Part shown: one piece after another, positions 1-7,297 of the stretch
Numbering within the stretch: position 1 is the first letter of the stretch
How the letters are laid out: the number at the start of each line of letters is the position of its first letter
DNA from: UBA5972 sp002430125
GTDB lineage: Bacteria; Pseudomonadota; Alphaproteobacteria; Rhodobacterales; Rhodobacteraceae
Assembly (NCBI GenBank): GCA_937892915.1
Contig: CALBIC010000181.1
Coordinates: 1 to 64,000 of the forward strand
Reading direction: 5' to 3'
Length of the DNA stretch: 64,000 nucleotides
Made by a program: the position numbers and the translations under genes
The notes under the pieces: generated by a model
The model's database searches: none
What the model was told of the DNA's origin: nothing
What the model saw: the letters and a program-made list of their open reading frames with translations, nothing else

Positions 1-294
1 AGGTCAGCCTGTCCGGGGCGGTGATTGGCGGGCAGTTGGAGTGTTCCAATGGACGGTTTGACAATGCGTCAGGCCACGCGCTGAATGCGCAAGCGGTTAG
101 GGTGACGGGCGCTGTCTTTCTGCGCGACGGCTTTCACGCAACGGGAGAGGTCAGCTTGTCCGAGGCGGTGATTGGCGGATCGTTGGACTGCTCCAGCGGC
201 CGGTTTGACAATGCGTCAGGCCACGCGCTGAATGCGCAAGCGGTTAGGGTGACGGGCGCTGTCTTTCTGAGCGACGGCTTTCACGCAACGGGGG
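1..294 (+). repeat. 147-bp tandem coding repeat, two full copies
   Basis: The unit at 1-147 is repeated at 148-294 with few changes, and a third, degenerate unit starts at 295. A block of about 65 bases inside the units (for example 57-121 against 204-268) is identical apart from isolated positions. The period of 147 bp equals 49 codons, so the array stays in frame. The array continues beyond the left edge of the window. Confidence 0.9.
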
Positions 295-1307
295 AAGTCA
301 GCCTGTCCGGAGCGGTGATTGGCGGGCAGTTGACCTGTCGCAATGGCCGGTTCGAAAATGAAAAGGGCGATGCACTCACTGCGCAAACGATGCGCGTCAA
401 AGAGGGCTTCATTTGGCAAGGTGTTCGCGTTGATACGGGTGCTATCGACATGAATGCGGCCTCGGTTGGCGATTTGGTCGATGATATGTCAAGTTGGCCT
501 TTGGGTGGGCGCGTCGTTCTGGACGGTTTTACCTATGAGCGGATTTCGGGGGGTGTCACGCCGACTGATGCAAAAACCCGGCTTGACTGGTTGTCACGCG
601 GCGACACATGGAACGGTGTATTCTTTCCGCAACCTTACGAACAACTGGCCAAGGTTCTGGGCGAGATGGGGCATCATTCGGACAGGCGGCAAGTGTTGCT
701 TGAAAAGGAAACCAAGCTGGCGGCGTATCAGTTGCAGGAAAATATCAAACTTCGTCAAGACCTGCGTGCCAAGCGCGATGCGAAGCCCGCCCCGGCGGAT
801 CACTCTGATTTGTGCAACCAAGTTGGTTGGTTGTGGTTTCGGATCAACCTGATCCCGATATGGACATGGCTTCTGCGCGTGGTCGTTGGCTTTGGCTATG
901 CGCCGCAGCGGGCGGCCTATTGGGCGATTGGTGTGATCACCGTGGCAACCTTGTTTTATATGGCGACCTATAACTTTGGCGGAATGGTTCCCTCGGCGGC
1001 TGTTGTTCTGGTATCTGACGGATGGCAGGCCAGCATGGCGGCGGCACCGGACATGTCTGCGCAGCATTGGCTGCAAACGGATGCGGGGCTGCATTATGAG
1101 CGGTTTAGTGCGCTGGCCTTTGCGGCGGATGTGTTCATACCGCTGATTGATTTCGGACAGGAAAGCACATGGTCAGCGACAACGGCAAAAGGGGCCGCCT
1201 CGATCGGGTTCGTCGCCTATTGGGCGACGTGGTTCATCAAGATTTCTGGCTGGTTCATCACCGCCCTAGGCGCTGCGGCGATCACTGGTATCATCCGGCG
1301 GGATTAG
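1..1307 (+). CDS. Repeat-rich membrane protein (5' end missing)
   Basis: The frame is open to the left edge, so the start lies outside the window. The N-terminal part is built of about 49-residue repeats (each with a G-R-F-D-N-A-S-G-H-A-L-N type segment, then V-F-L-x-D-G-F-H-A-T-G-E-V), which would suit a right-handed beta-helix or pentapeptide-like stack. The C-terminal third has hydrophobic segments around window positions 850-1000 and 1200-1300, consistent with membrane anchoring. Similar repeat proteins are often labelled membrane-associated oxidoreductases without biochemical support; I see no cofactor motif here. The 3' end overlaps the convergent phosphatase gene by 17 bp. The function is unknown. 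Confidence 0.7.
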   Translation, partial: VSLSGAVIGGQLECSNGRFDNASGHALNAQAVRVTGAVFLRDGFHATGEVSLSEAVIGGSLDCSSGRFDNASGHALNAQAVRVTGAVFLSDGFHATGEVSLSGAVIGGQLTCRNGRFENEKGDALTAQTMRVKEGFIWQGVRVDTGAIDMNAASVGDLVDDMSSWPLGGRVVLDGFTYERISGGVTPTDAKTRLDWLSRGDTWNGVFFPQPYEQLAKVLGEMGHHSDRRQVLLEKETKLAAYQLQENIKLRQDLRAKRDAKPAPADHSDLCNQVGWLWFRINLIPIWTWLLRVVVGFGYAPQRAAYWAIGVITVATLFYMATYNFGGMVPSAAVVLVSDGWQASMAAAPDMSAQHWLQTDAGLHYERFSALAFAADVFIPLIDFGQESTWSATTAKGAASIGFVAYWATWFIKISGWFITALGAAAITGIIRRD

Positions 1308-2040
1308 GCAGGGCGCGGCGGCCTTCGGGGTCTAGTATCCAGACCTGACCACCCTCGATCACGATGGCCGAGAGGTCGTGGCCATAGGCAGCGCCGGTGT
1401 CGATGTTGATGCGGTTGCCGTAATGGGTCACGGCGTCGATCACGGTGTGGCCGTGGATGATAAGCGCCTCAAAGGGCTCCATATAGTCGTGGAAGGCTTG
1501 GCGAATCCAGATCAGGTCGTCCTCGGTCTGGTCGGCAAGTGGTATGCCGGGGCGGATGCCAGCGTGCACGAACAGCACCTTGTCGGTCTGGTGATAGAGC
1601 GGCATGTCGGCCAGAAAGCGGTGATGCGCTTGTGGCAGATTTTGGCGAACAAGCGCCTGAAGCCGGGGCAGCGGCATGTCGGGGGGGCCTTCGACACCGT
1701 ATGAATTGAGCGTCGTCCAGCCGCCCATGCGCGGGTGCAGCCACGTGTAATCGGGTCTGAGAACCGGATCGCACCAGTCTATATCCTCGACAAACTTTTG
1801 CAGAAGGCGGTCGTGGTTGCCTTTCAGCACGGTCCAGTTTTCGCCGTTTGCGATGCCGTTTATCAGGTGGTCAATCACGCCCTTGCTGTCGGGCCCGCGA
1901 TCAACCAGATCACCGACATGGATTACCGGCGCGTCGTGATCGCCATGCTGTGCCTGATCGGTGGCGATGCGCTGGTGGATATCTTGCAGGCGGGTGAGGT
2001 GGCCGTGGATATCGCCGACGGCATAGATGCGGGTCACCAT
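1291..2040 (-). CDS. Calcineurin-like metallophosphoesterase (Ser/Thr phosphatase type)
   Basis: A 249-residue cytoplasmic protein with the full dinuclear-metal signature: G-D-I-H-G at about 9-13, G-D-L-V-D-R-G at about 43-49, G-N-H-D at about 74-77, and later H-A-G and H-G-H-T. This pattern is that of PrpA/ApaH-like protein phosphatases; the substrate cannot be told. The start is the ATG at 2040 because it falls just before the G-D-I-H-G strand and overlaps the cobD stop as ATGGTGA. A longer frame to 2109 would put unrelated residues in front. The overlap implies cotranscription with cobD and cobC. Confidence 0.85.
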   Translation of the reverse strand: MVTRIYAVGDIHGHLTRLQDIHQRIATDQAQHGDHDAPVIHVGDLVDRGPDSKGVIDHLINGIANGENWTVLKGNHDRLLQKFVEDIDWCDPVLRPDYTWLHPRMGGWTTLNSYGVEGPPDMPLPRLQALVRQNLPQAHHRFLADMPLYHQTDKVLFVHAGIRPGIPLADQTEDDLIWIRQAFHDYMEPFEALIIHGHTVIDAVTHYGNRINIDTGAAYGHDLSAIVIEGGQVWILDPEGRRALPNPAG

Positions 2041-2972
2041 TGGGCCACCAGTTTGATGGCGGCCAGTGCGAGCAGCAAAAGGCCGAGCAATCCGGCCCAA
2101 CTGCGCCATAAGGCGGCAACGGCCAGATCAATATCGCGCGCGTTCAGATAGTGGCGGCCTTTGGGGTTGACGAAGGGATCATCGGTCATTTCACCACCGT
2201 ACATCCTTGGCCCGGAAATCGCCACATCCAGAACGCCGGCGGTTGCTGCCTCGGGCCAGCCGGCATTGGGCGAGCGGTGCAGGGGCGCGTCGCGGCGCAT
2301 GATTTTGAAGGCGTGCCCTGAGCGGTGGACGCCGCAGATCAACAGGCCGGTCAGGCGGGCCGGGATCCAGTTTAGCACGTCGTCAAGCCGGGCAGCTGCC
2401 CAGCCGAAATCGGCGTAGCGTTCGGTGCGATAGCCGATCATGCTGTCGGCGGTGTTGACGGCTTTATAAAGGACGATGCCCGGCAGGCCGAGCAGCAGGA
2501 ACCAAAAGGCAGGGGCGACCAGACCATCCGAGAAATTCTCGGCAGCGCTTTCGATGGCGGAACGGGCGGTGCCGGATTGGGTGAGGGTACGTGTGTCGCG
2601 CCCGACGATCATGGCAACAGCGGCGCGGCCTTGTTCGAGCCCTTGCTCGAGGCCACGAGCGACTGCCGAGACGTGGCGCATCAAACTGTTTTGGGCCAGC
2701 AGGATTGCGGCCAAAAGAATTTCGATAACCCCGGCATAGGGTAACGCAGTTATCGCAAGGGATAGAGCGAGGAGGGCGGTCAGTAAAATCGTGAGTGCGA
2801 CGATGCCCTTGGCGCGACGTTTGGTGCCTTGGTTGAGGCGCTTTTCAAGGGAAGCGATGGCTTTACCCATCAGCGCGGCAGGGTGGGGCAGGCGTGACCA
2901 CAGCCAATTTGGATCACCGATCACGGCGTCCAGCAAGAGCGCGATAATTAGCAGGGCAAGATGGCTTGTCAT
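2034..2972 (-). CDS. cobD: Adenosylcobinamide-phosphate synthase CbiB/CobD
   Basis: A 312-residue integral membrane protein of the CbiB/CobD family. It joins (R)-1-aminopropan-2-ol phosphate to adenosylcobyric acid, late in cobalamin synthesis. The N-terminus (A-L-L-L-D-A-V-I-G-D-P type, then W-L-W-S-R-L-P-H-P) and the later A-G-W-P-E-A and M-Y-G-G motifs are typical, as are several hydrophobic segments and the length. It starts with an ATG overlapping the cobC stop by 4 bp. Next to cobC this is coherent: CobC makes the aminopropanol phosphate that CobD uses. Confidence 0.93.
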   Translation of the reverse strand: MTSHLALLIIALLLDAVIGDPNWLWSRLPHPAALMGKAIASLEKRLNQGTKRRAKGIVALTILLTALLALSLAITALPYAGVIEILLAAILLAQNSLMRHVSAVARGLEQGLEQGRAAVAMIVGRDTRTLTQSGTARSAIESAAENFSDGLVAPAFWFLLLGLPGIVLYKAVNTADSMIGYRTERYADFGWAAARLDDVLNWIPARLTGLLICGVHRSGHAFKIMRRDAPLHRSPNAGWPEAATAGVLDVAISGPRMYGGEMTDDPFVNPKGRHYLNARDIDLAVAALWRSWAGLLGLLLLALAAIKLVAQW

Positions 2973-3937
2973 TGCGATTTCAGGGCGGCTTGCAGTCGGG
3001 AAAATGCCTGATCGCTGCCGGGAAGGCCAAGGCGGATCCAGGTTTTTGAATAGGGAAAAATCCGGCTGAGGATTTTGGCTTTCGCCAGATGGTTTTGCGC
3101 GGCGGCGGCGTCGGGCGTTTCATAAAGGCGGAAAAGATCGGTGCCGCCAACTGTCTGCCATCCGGCCGCAGTTGCAATTGCATCGAGGCGGGCGCTGGCG
3201 GCGGCAAGCCGGTCGCGGGTTACGCTGGCCCAAATATCGTCGTTCAAAGCGGCGGCACCAATGGCTAAGGCAGCGCCGGAAACCGGCCATGGGCCGCACA
3301 GGCTTTTCAGGCGCGCGTGGATGGCGGGCGCTGATATCGCAAAGCCAAGCCGCACCCCGGCAAGACCCCAGAACTTGCCAAAGCTTTTCAGGATCACCAC
3401 GTTGTCATGATGGGCAAGGTTGCACAGGGAATGGGTGGGCGTCACATCGCAAAAGCTTTCGTCGATGACAACCAAGCGATAAGCCGATGGATCAATGTTG
3501 CCCGCGCGCCATAATTTTCCGTCCGGGTTGTTGGGATGGACAAGGACAAGAACGTCGGCGGGTGCAAGGTGCGGCAGCACTGACCAGCCTTGCGCGGCAA
3601 ACGCGGCGGCGTGTTCGTTATAGGTGGGGCTGGGGATCGAAACGGTTTGGCCCGAGGCGAGGTGTGGCATCATTGCAATCAGGGCAGATGCGCCGTTGGC
3701 GGCAAGAATTTCTGCCCTGTTTGGCACCTGCCAAAAGCTGCGGGCTGCGGTTTCAAGCGCGGCCTGCGCCTTGGCGTCGGGCAGGTCGGTCCATGTGCTA
3801 GGTTCAAGGGCCGGCAGTTGATAGGGGGTGGGGTTGATGCCGGTTGACAAGTCAAGCCAATCGCCACGTGCGCCGCCATATTCGGCGAGGGCGGCATCAA
3901 GGCCACCGCCATGATCGCGGGTGGGTGCCCGGCTCAT
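2969..3937 (-). CDS. cobC: Threonine-phosphate decarboxylase CobC
   Basis: A 322-residue fold-type I PLP enzyme that decarboxylates L-threonine O-3-phosphate to (R)-1-aminopropan-2-ol phosphate, the linker of the nucleotide loop of cobalamin. Visible features are D-H-G-G at the N-terminus, L-S-T-G-I-N-P at about 30-36, P-N-N-P-D-G at about 135-140, D-E at 159-160, and the PLP lysine in S-F-G-K-F-W-G-L-A-G at about K188. The start is the ATG at 3937, which overlaps the upstream DUF1636 stop as ATGA; a longer frame to 4000 adds a non-conserved tail. It forms one transcription unit with cobD. Confidence 0.92.
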   Translation of the reverse strand: MSRAPTRDHGGGLDAALAEYGGARGDWLDLSTGINPTPYQLPALEPSTWTDLPDAKAQAALETAARSFWQVPNRAEILAANGASALIAMMPHLASGQTVSIPSPTYNEHAAAFAAQGWSVLPHLAPADVLVLVHPNNPDGKLWRAGNIDPSAYRLVVIDESFCDVTPTHSLCNLAHHDNVVILKSFGKFWGLAGVRLGFAISAPAIHARLKSLCGPWPVSGAALAIGAAALNDDIWASVTRDRLAAASARLDAIATAAGWQTVGGTDLFRLYETPDAAAAQNHLAKAKILSRIFPYSKTWIRLGLPGSDQAFSRLQAALKSQ

Positions 3938-4323
3938 TCCGGGGGTCCGTCCAGCACTGGCAGGCGACTGACGAAATGGCCTTTGACGCCCTGTGGCCAA
4001 CTGCGGAACGGCACTTGGCCGGTTTCGGTTTGCTGGTGCAGACGCGCGTATTCGACGATATCGGCGGCACTGTCGGTGGCTGGATCAAACCCGCCCATCA
4101 CATAGGTCAGCTTGCCGTGCGCCTGAATGGCCAGATTGCAGCCTTTACCGCAACCCATCAGGCAGGCGTGCCTGCGGGTTTTGACGCCGGTAACGCCTTT
4201 GGCGGCGGCTTCGATCAGGTCGGCCAACACTTCGCCATCGCTTTCTTGGGCTCCCCGGTCGGCCCAATCCGGGCGCTTGCAGGTGTCGCAGATGGTGATG
4301 GTTGTTGATGTCGATATGGTCAC
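3934..4323 (-). CDS. DUF1636 cysteine-rich metal-binding protein
   Basis: About 129 residues with C12-x2-C15 near the N-terminus and C54, C58 and C62 in a H-A-C-L-M-G-C-G-K-G-C-N segment. This resembles the small thioredoxin-like ferredoxin fold proposed for DUF1636. I chose the GTG at 4323, which places the first strand at T-I-T-I-C-D-T-C and has an AGG a few bases upstream; an ATG at 4359 is the alternative. It heads the cobC-cobD operon through an ATGA overlap, so a role as electron donor or metal chaperone in cobalamin synthesis is a reasonable inference, not shown. Confidence 0.75.
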   Translation of the reverse strand: MTISTSTTITICDTCKRPDWADRGAQESDGEVLADLIEAAAKGVTGVKTRRHACLMGCGKGCNLAIQAHGKLTYVMGGFDPATDSAADIVEYARLHQQTETGQVPFRSWPQGVKGHFVSRLPVLDGPPE

Positions 4324-4427
4324 GCGGTGGCCTCGTTCACTGGATGCGCCGATGTTCAAGCGGATTTTGGTAAGTGGCGCAATGGCAAAGGTGATCGGCG
4401 GCGGTTTTCCGGCGTCTTTGCGGGCGC

Positions 4428-4444
4428 GTTAACGAAAAATTAAC
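4428..4444 (+). promoter_or_regulatory. CtrA-type binding box
   Basis: The sequence reads G, then TTAA (4429-4432), seven bases, then TTAAC (4440-4444). This is a perfect match to the TTAA-N7-TTAAC consensus of the alphaproteobacterial cell-cycle and motility regulator CtrA. It ends 44 bases before the start of the receiver-like gene at 4489 and also lies upstream of the minus-strand DUF1636-cobC-cobD unit. Confidence 0.6.
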
Positions 4445-4488
4445 AAAGGTTACCGACAACTGAGCGGTAGTGTTTTGAGGTGTGCATG

Positions 4489-4875
4489 ATGCGAGTTCTG
4501 ATTGTCGAGAGCAATGCCGCACTTGGGACAATCTGGAAGCGGCATCTGGAACGGCAAGGTCAATCGGTTGATCTGGTGGCCGATCAACCCGCGGCTATCG
4601 CGCATATTCAACGGCAATCGCCGGATATACTGGTGGTGAATTTGACCCTGACAAATGGCAGCGCCTTGGCGATTGCCGATTTTGCCAGCTATCGCGCGCC
4701 GCGTGCCCGGGTGATTTTTGTGACCAGTGGCAGCTTTTTCTCTGACGGTTCGATCTTTGCACATGTGCCCAATGCCTGCGCTTTTCTGCCCACCGGCGTG
4801 CCGCCGGATGATCTGGCGGCACTGGTGGCGCATTACGGGGTGCTGTCGATCAGCCCCGTCCGTGTGGTTCCATAA
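4489..4875 (+). CDS. Degenerate single-domain response regulator (pseudo-receiver)
   Basis: About 128 residues with the shape of a CheY-like receiver: M-R-V-L-I-V-E-S-N at the start, P-D-I-L-V-V-N-L-T-L in the middle, V-I-F-V-T-S near residue 80. The phosphoacceptor aspartate is replaced by N51, the N-terminal acidic pair is reduced to E7-S8, and the conserved lysine near the end is absent (L-P-T-G). Phosphorylation is therefore unlikely. ATG codons at 4486 and 4489 both follow a TGAGG at 4476-4480; the second has the better spacing. The 3' end overlaps the convergent gene by 26 bp. Partner unknown. Confidence 0.8.
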   Translation: MRVLIVESNAALGTIWKRHLERQGQSVDLVADQPAAIAHIQRQSPDILVVNLTLTNGSALAIADFASYRAPRARVIFVTSGSFFSDGSIFAHVPNACAFLPTGVPPDDLAALVAHYGVLSISPVRVVP

Positions 4876-5824
4876 AATCAATGACCGGATTGATAGGAAT
4901 GATCCGGTAGGGGTTTATGGTTTCGTGGCTGTAATGATAATGCCGGATGATGTGATCCATATTGACGGTTTCAGCCACACCCGGCCATTGATAAAGCTCG
5001 CGCGTATAGGCCCAGAGGTTGGGATATTCGCGCAGCCATTTGCGATTGCACTTGAAATGCGTGTGATAGACCGGATCAAACCGCACGAGGGTTGGGAAAA
5101 GCCGCCAGTCGGCCTCGGTCAGGCGGTCGCCCATCAGGTAGCGGTTTTCTGACAGCCGGGTTTCCAGCCAGTCAAGCGTGTCAAAAAGCGCAACAGACAC
5201 CGCGTCGTAAGCTGCCTGCGTGGTGGCAAAGCCGCATTTGTAAACGCCGTTGTTAAAGGTGTCATAGATGCGGGCGTTTACCGGTTCCATCGCGGTTTGC
5301 AGATCGGTCGGCCAGAAATCCGAATTGTTGCCGGTCAGCCCGTTGAAGGCGGAATTCAGCATCCGGATGATTTCCGAACTTTCGTTGGAGACGATGGTGT
5401 TTTGCTGTTTGTCCCACAGGATCGGCACAGTCACACGGCCAGAAACGCCAGGGTCAGCGCGGGTATAGATATCGCGCAGGAACGCAGAGTGAAACAGCCT
5501 GTCGCCAGTGGCGCCTTTGTCATCGGTTTGAAAGGTCCAGCCATCGGTCAGCATGTCAGGATGCACCACGTCAACGCTGATATAATCGGCCAGGCCTTTG
5601 ATGTGCCGAAAGATCAGGGTGCGATGCGCCCAGGGGCACGCATAGGAAACATAAAGATGATAGCGCCCGCTTTCTGCCTTGAAGCCGCCAGTGCCGGATG
5701 GCCCGGCACTGCCATCGGCGGTGATCCAGTTGCGAAAGCTCGATGTGCTACGCACGAAAGCCCCGCCCGAGGCTTTGGTGTCATACCATTCGTTTGTCCA
5801 TTTTCCGTTGACCAATTGGCCCAT
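4850..5824 (-). CDS. Glutathionyl-hydroquinone reductase (YqjG/ECM4 family)
   Basis: A 324-residue xi-class glutathione transferase. The catalytic cysteine lies in Y-A-C-P-W-A-H-R (about C63), followed by the family segments T-V-P-I-L-W-D and S-N-E-S-S-E-I-I-R-M, and later L-T-E-A-D-W-R-L-F-P-T-L-V-R-F-D and Y-x-x-H-F-K-C-N. Members remove glutathione from glutathionyl-hydroquinones in the cytoplasm. It is transcribed divergently from cbiX with about 375 bp between them, and shows no evident link to cobalamin synthesis. Confidence 0.93.
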   Translation of the reverse strand: MGQLVNGKWTNEWYDTKASGGAFVRSTSSFRNWITADGSAGPSGTGGFKAESGRYHLYVSYACPWAHRTLIFRHIKGLADYISVDVVHPDMLTDGWTFQTDDKGATGDRLFHSAFLRDIYTRADPGVSGRVTVPILWDKQQNTIVSNESSEIIRMLNSAFNGLTGNNSDFWPTDLQTAMEPVNARIYDTFNNGVYKCGFATTQAAYDAVSVALFDTLDWLETRLSENRYLMGDRLTEADWRLFPTLVRFDPVYHTHFKCNRKWLREYPNLWAYTRELYQWPGVAETVNMDHIIRHYHYSHETINPYRIIPINPVIDFMEPHGRG

Positions 5825-5937
5825 TTAACCCGTCCTTGTTTTGGTGCCTTACACCTAACGGTTTTAGATTTGGAATAAATACCCCAATTTGAATAAGATT
5901 GTTTCCGTTTTGGTGACAATGGCGTGAAGACCGCTGG

Positions 5938-5990
5938 CGCGGGCGAGGGCGCTGCCCTCGCGCTCCCGGGATATTTTTACCGAAAAGAAA
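5938..5990 (+). repeat. Dispersed extragenic repeat, ACCGAAAAGAAA type (copy 1)
   Basis: A palindrome GCGAGGGC-GCT-GCCCTCGC (5943-5961) is followed by CCCGGGATATTTTTACC and GAAAAGAAA (to 5990). The second part is shared with the copies near 17.05 kb. It lies in the 375-bp gap between the hydroquinone reductase and cbiX. The rest of that gap, to 6199, has small hairpins (6078-6089, 6152-6164) but no gene or recognised riboswitch. Confidence 0.75.
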
Positions 5991-6199
5991 TGGAAGGCAG
6001 TGTCGGCGATGATCTAAAGGGCGGCGATTCCCGGATTGCGTTTCGGGGCGTTTCGGTTTCTAAGGACCGGGACGAAGCCCCAGATGGGGCCGGAGAGGTG
6101 CGCTGCAATCGTGATCGACCCAAACGGGGATCACAGGGGCAGCATCGTCGATGGGCCGGTGGCCCTGTTGCCTCTGGATATTTGGAACGGAGGTGGAAT

Positions 6200-7297
6200 A
6201 TGTCAAAGATAGGTGTGATGATTTGCGGCCATGGCTCGCGAAGTCAGGCAGCAGTGGATGAATTTGCGGTTTTGGCGCAGCGGCTGCCGGCGTTACTGCC
6301 CAGCGATTGGATGGTCGATTACGGCTATCTGGAGTTTGCCAATCCGGTAATCCGCGACGGGCTTGACCGTTTGCGCGACGCGGGCTGCGACCGGATTTTG
6401 GCGGTGCCGGGGATGTTGTTTGCAGCGATGCATTCCAAGAACGATATTCCGACGGTTTTGAACACTTACGCCGCCAAGCACGGCATTGACGTGTCTTATG
6501 GCCGCGAGCTTGGCGTTGACCCCAAGATGATCGCGGCAGCAGGCGCGCGCATTCAGGAAGCGGTTGACCGCGCCAATGCCACGCATGGCGAACTGCCGAT
6601 GCACGAGACGGCCTTGGTGGTGATCGGACGCGGCGCATCTGACCCTGACGCGAACTCCAATGTCAGCAAGATCGCGCGGATGTTGTGGGAAGGCATGGGG
6701 TTTGGCTGGTGCGAAACCGGTTATTCCGGCGTGACTTTTCCGCTGGTCGAGCCGTGTTTGGAACATGTGGCGCGGCTGGGGTATAAGCGGGTCATCGTGT
6801 TTCCATACTTCCTGTTTACCGGGATTTTGATTGACCGGATTTACGGCTTTACCGATCAGGTGGCGGCGGCGCATCCGGATATACAGTTTGTGAAGGCCGG
6901 ATATCTGAACGATCACGACAAGGTGCTGGAAACTTTTGCGGAACGGGTGACAGAGCAGGTTGGCGAGCTGCCACCGCCCAACTGTGCGATGTGCAAATAC
7001 CGGGTGCAGGTTCTGGGGTTTGAGGCCGAAGTTGGCCTGCCGCAGGAAAGCCATCACCATCATGTCGAGGGGCAGGGTGCTGCGGCGCCGGGCTCGAACG
7101 TGGCGGATTGTGATTTATGCGATACCTTTTGCACTGGGGAATGCCGGTTGGAAGTCGCGGATCACGGGCATGGGCATGGGCACCATCACGACCACGCGCA
7201 TAGCCATGACCATCATCACCACGATCATGATCACTCGCACCAGCCTTATCCACATGCAAAACATCCGCTTGGGCCGGAAAGCGCGCGCAAGAAATGA
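6200..7297 (+). CDS. cbiX: Sirohydrochlorin cobaltochelatase CbiX, long form with Cys- and His-rich tail
   Basis: 365 residues. Two CbiX-type chelatase lobes are visible: I-C-G-H-G-S-R (H11) with M-H-S-K near 77-80, and a second lobe from about 137 (V-V-I-G-R-G-A-S-D-P-D). The enzyme inserts cobalt into sirohydrochlorin, the first committed step of the cobalt-early route. After residue 260 come C262-x2-C265, then C304, C307, C311 and C315, then about 18 histidines between 322 and 355. Long CbiX proteins elsewhere carry an Fe-S centre and a His tail. The ATG at 6200 follows a strong GGAGG; the stop overlaps the next start as ATGA. Confidence 0.9.
   Translation: MSKIGVMICGHGSRSQAAVDEFAVLAQRLPALLPSDWMVDYGYLEFANPVIRDGLDRLRDAGCDRILAVPGMLFAAMHSKNDIPTVLNTYAAKHGIDVSYGRELGVDPKMIAAAGARIQEAVDRANATHGELPMHETALVVIGRGASDPDANSNVSKIARMLWEGMGFGWCETGYSGVTFPLVEPCLEHVARLGYKRVIVFPYFLFTGILIDRIYGFTDQVAAAHPDIQFVKAGYLNDHDKVLETFAERVTEQVGELPPPNCAMCKYRVQVLGFEAEVGLPQESHHHHVEGQGAAAPGSNVADCDLCDTFCTGECRLEVADHGHGHGHHHDHAHSHDHHHHDHDHSHQPYPHAKHPLGPESARKK

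Noticed and set aside
5825..6199. Cobalamin riboswitch upstream of cbiX
   Set aside because: The gap is long and has hairpins, but no convincing B12 box (GCCACTG-type segment or the G-C-C-A-G-G...C-C-T-G-C-C core) was found on the plus strand.
7247..7255. Perfect DnaA-box sequence TTATCCACA
   Set aside because: It lies inside the cbiX coding region (P-Y-P-H-A), is single, and has no A/T-rich unwinding element or dnaA nearby.
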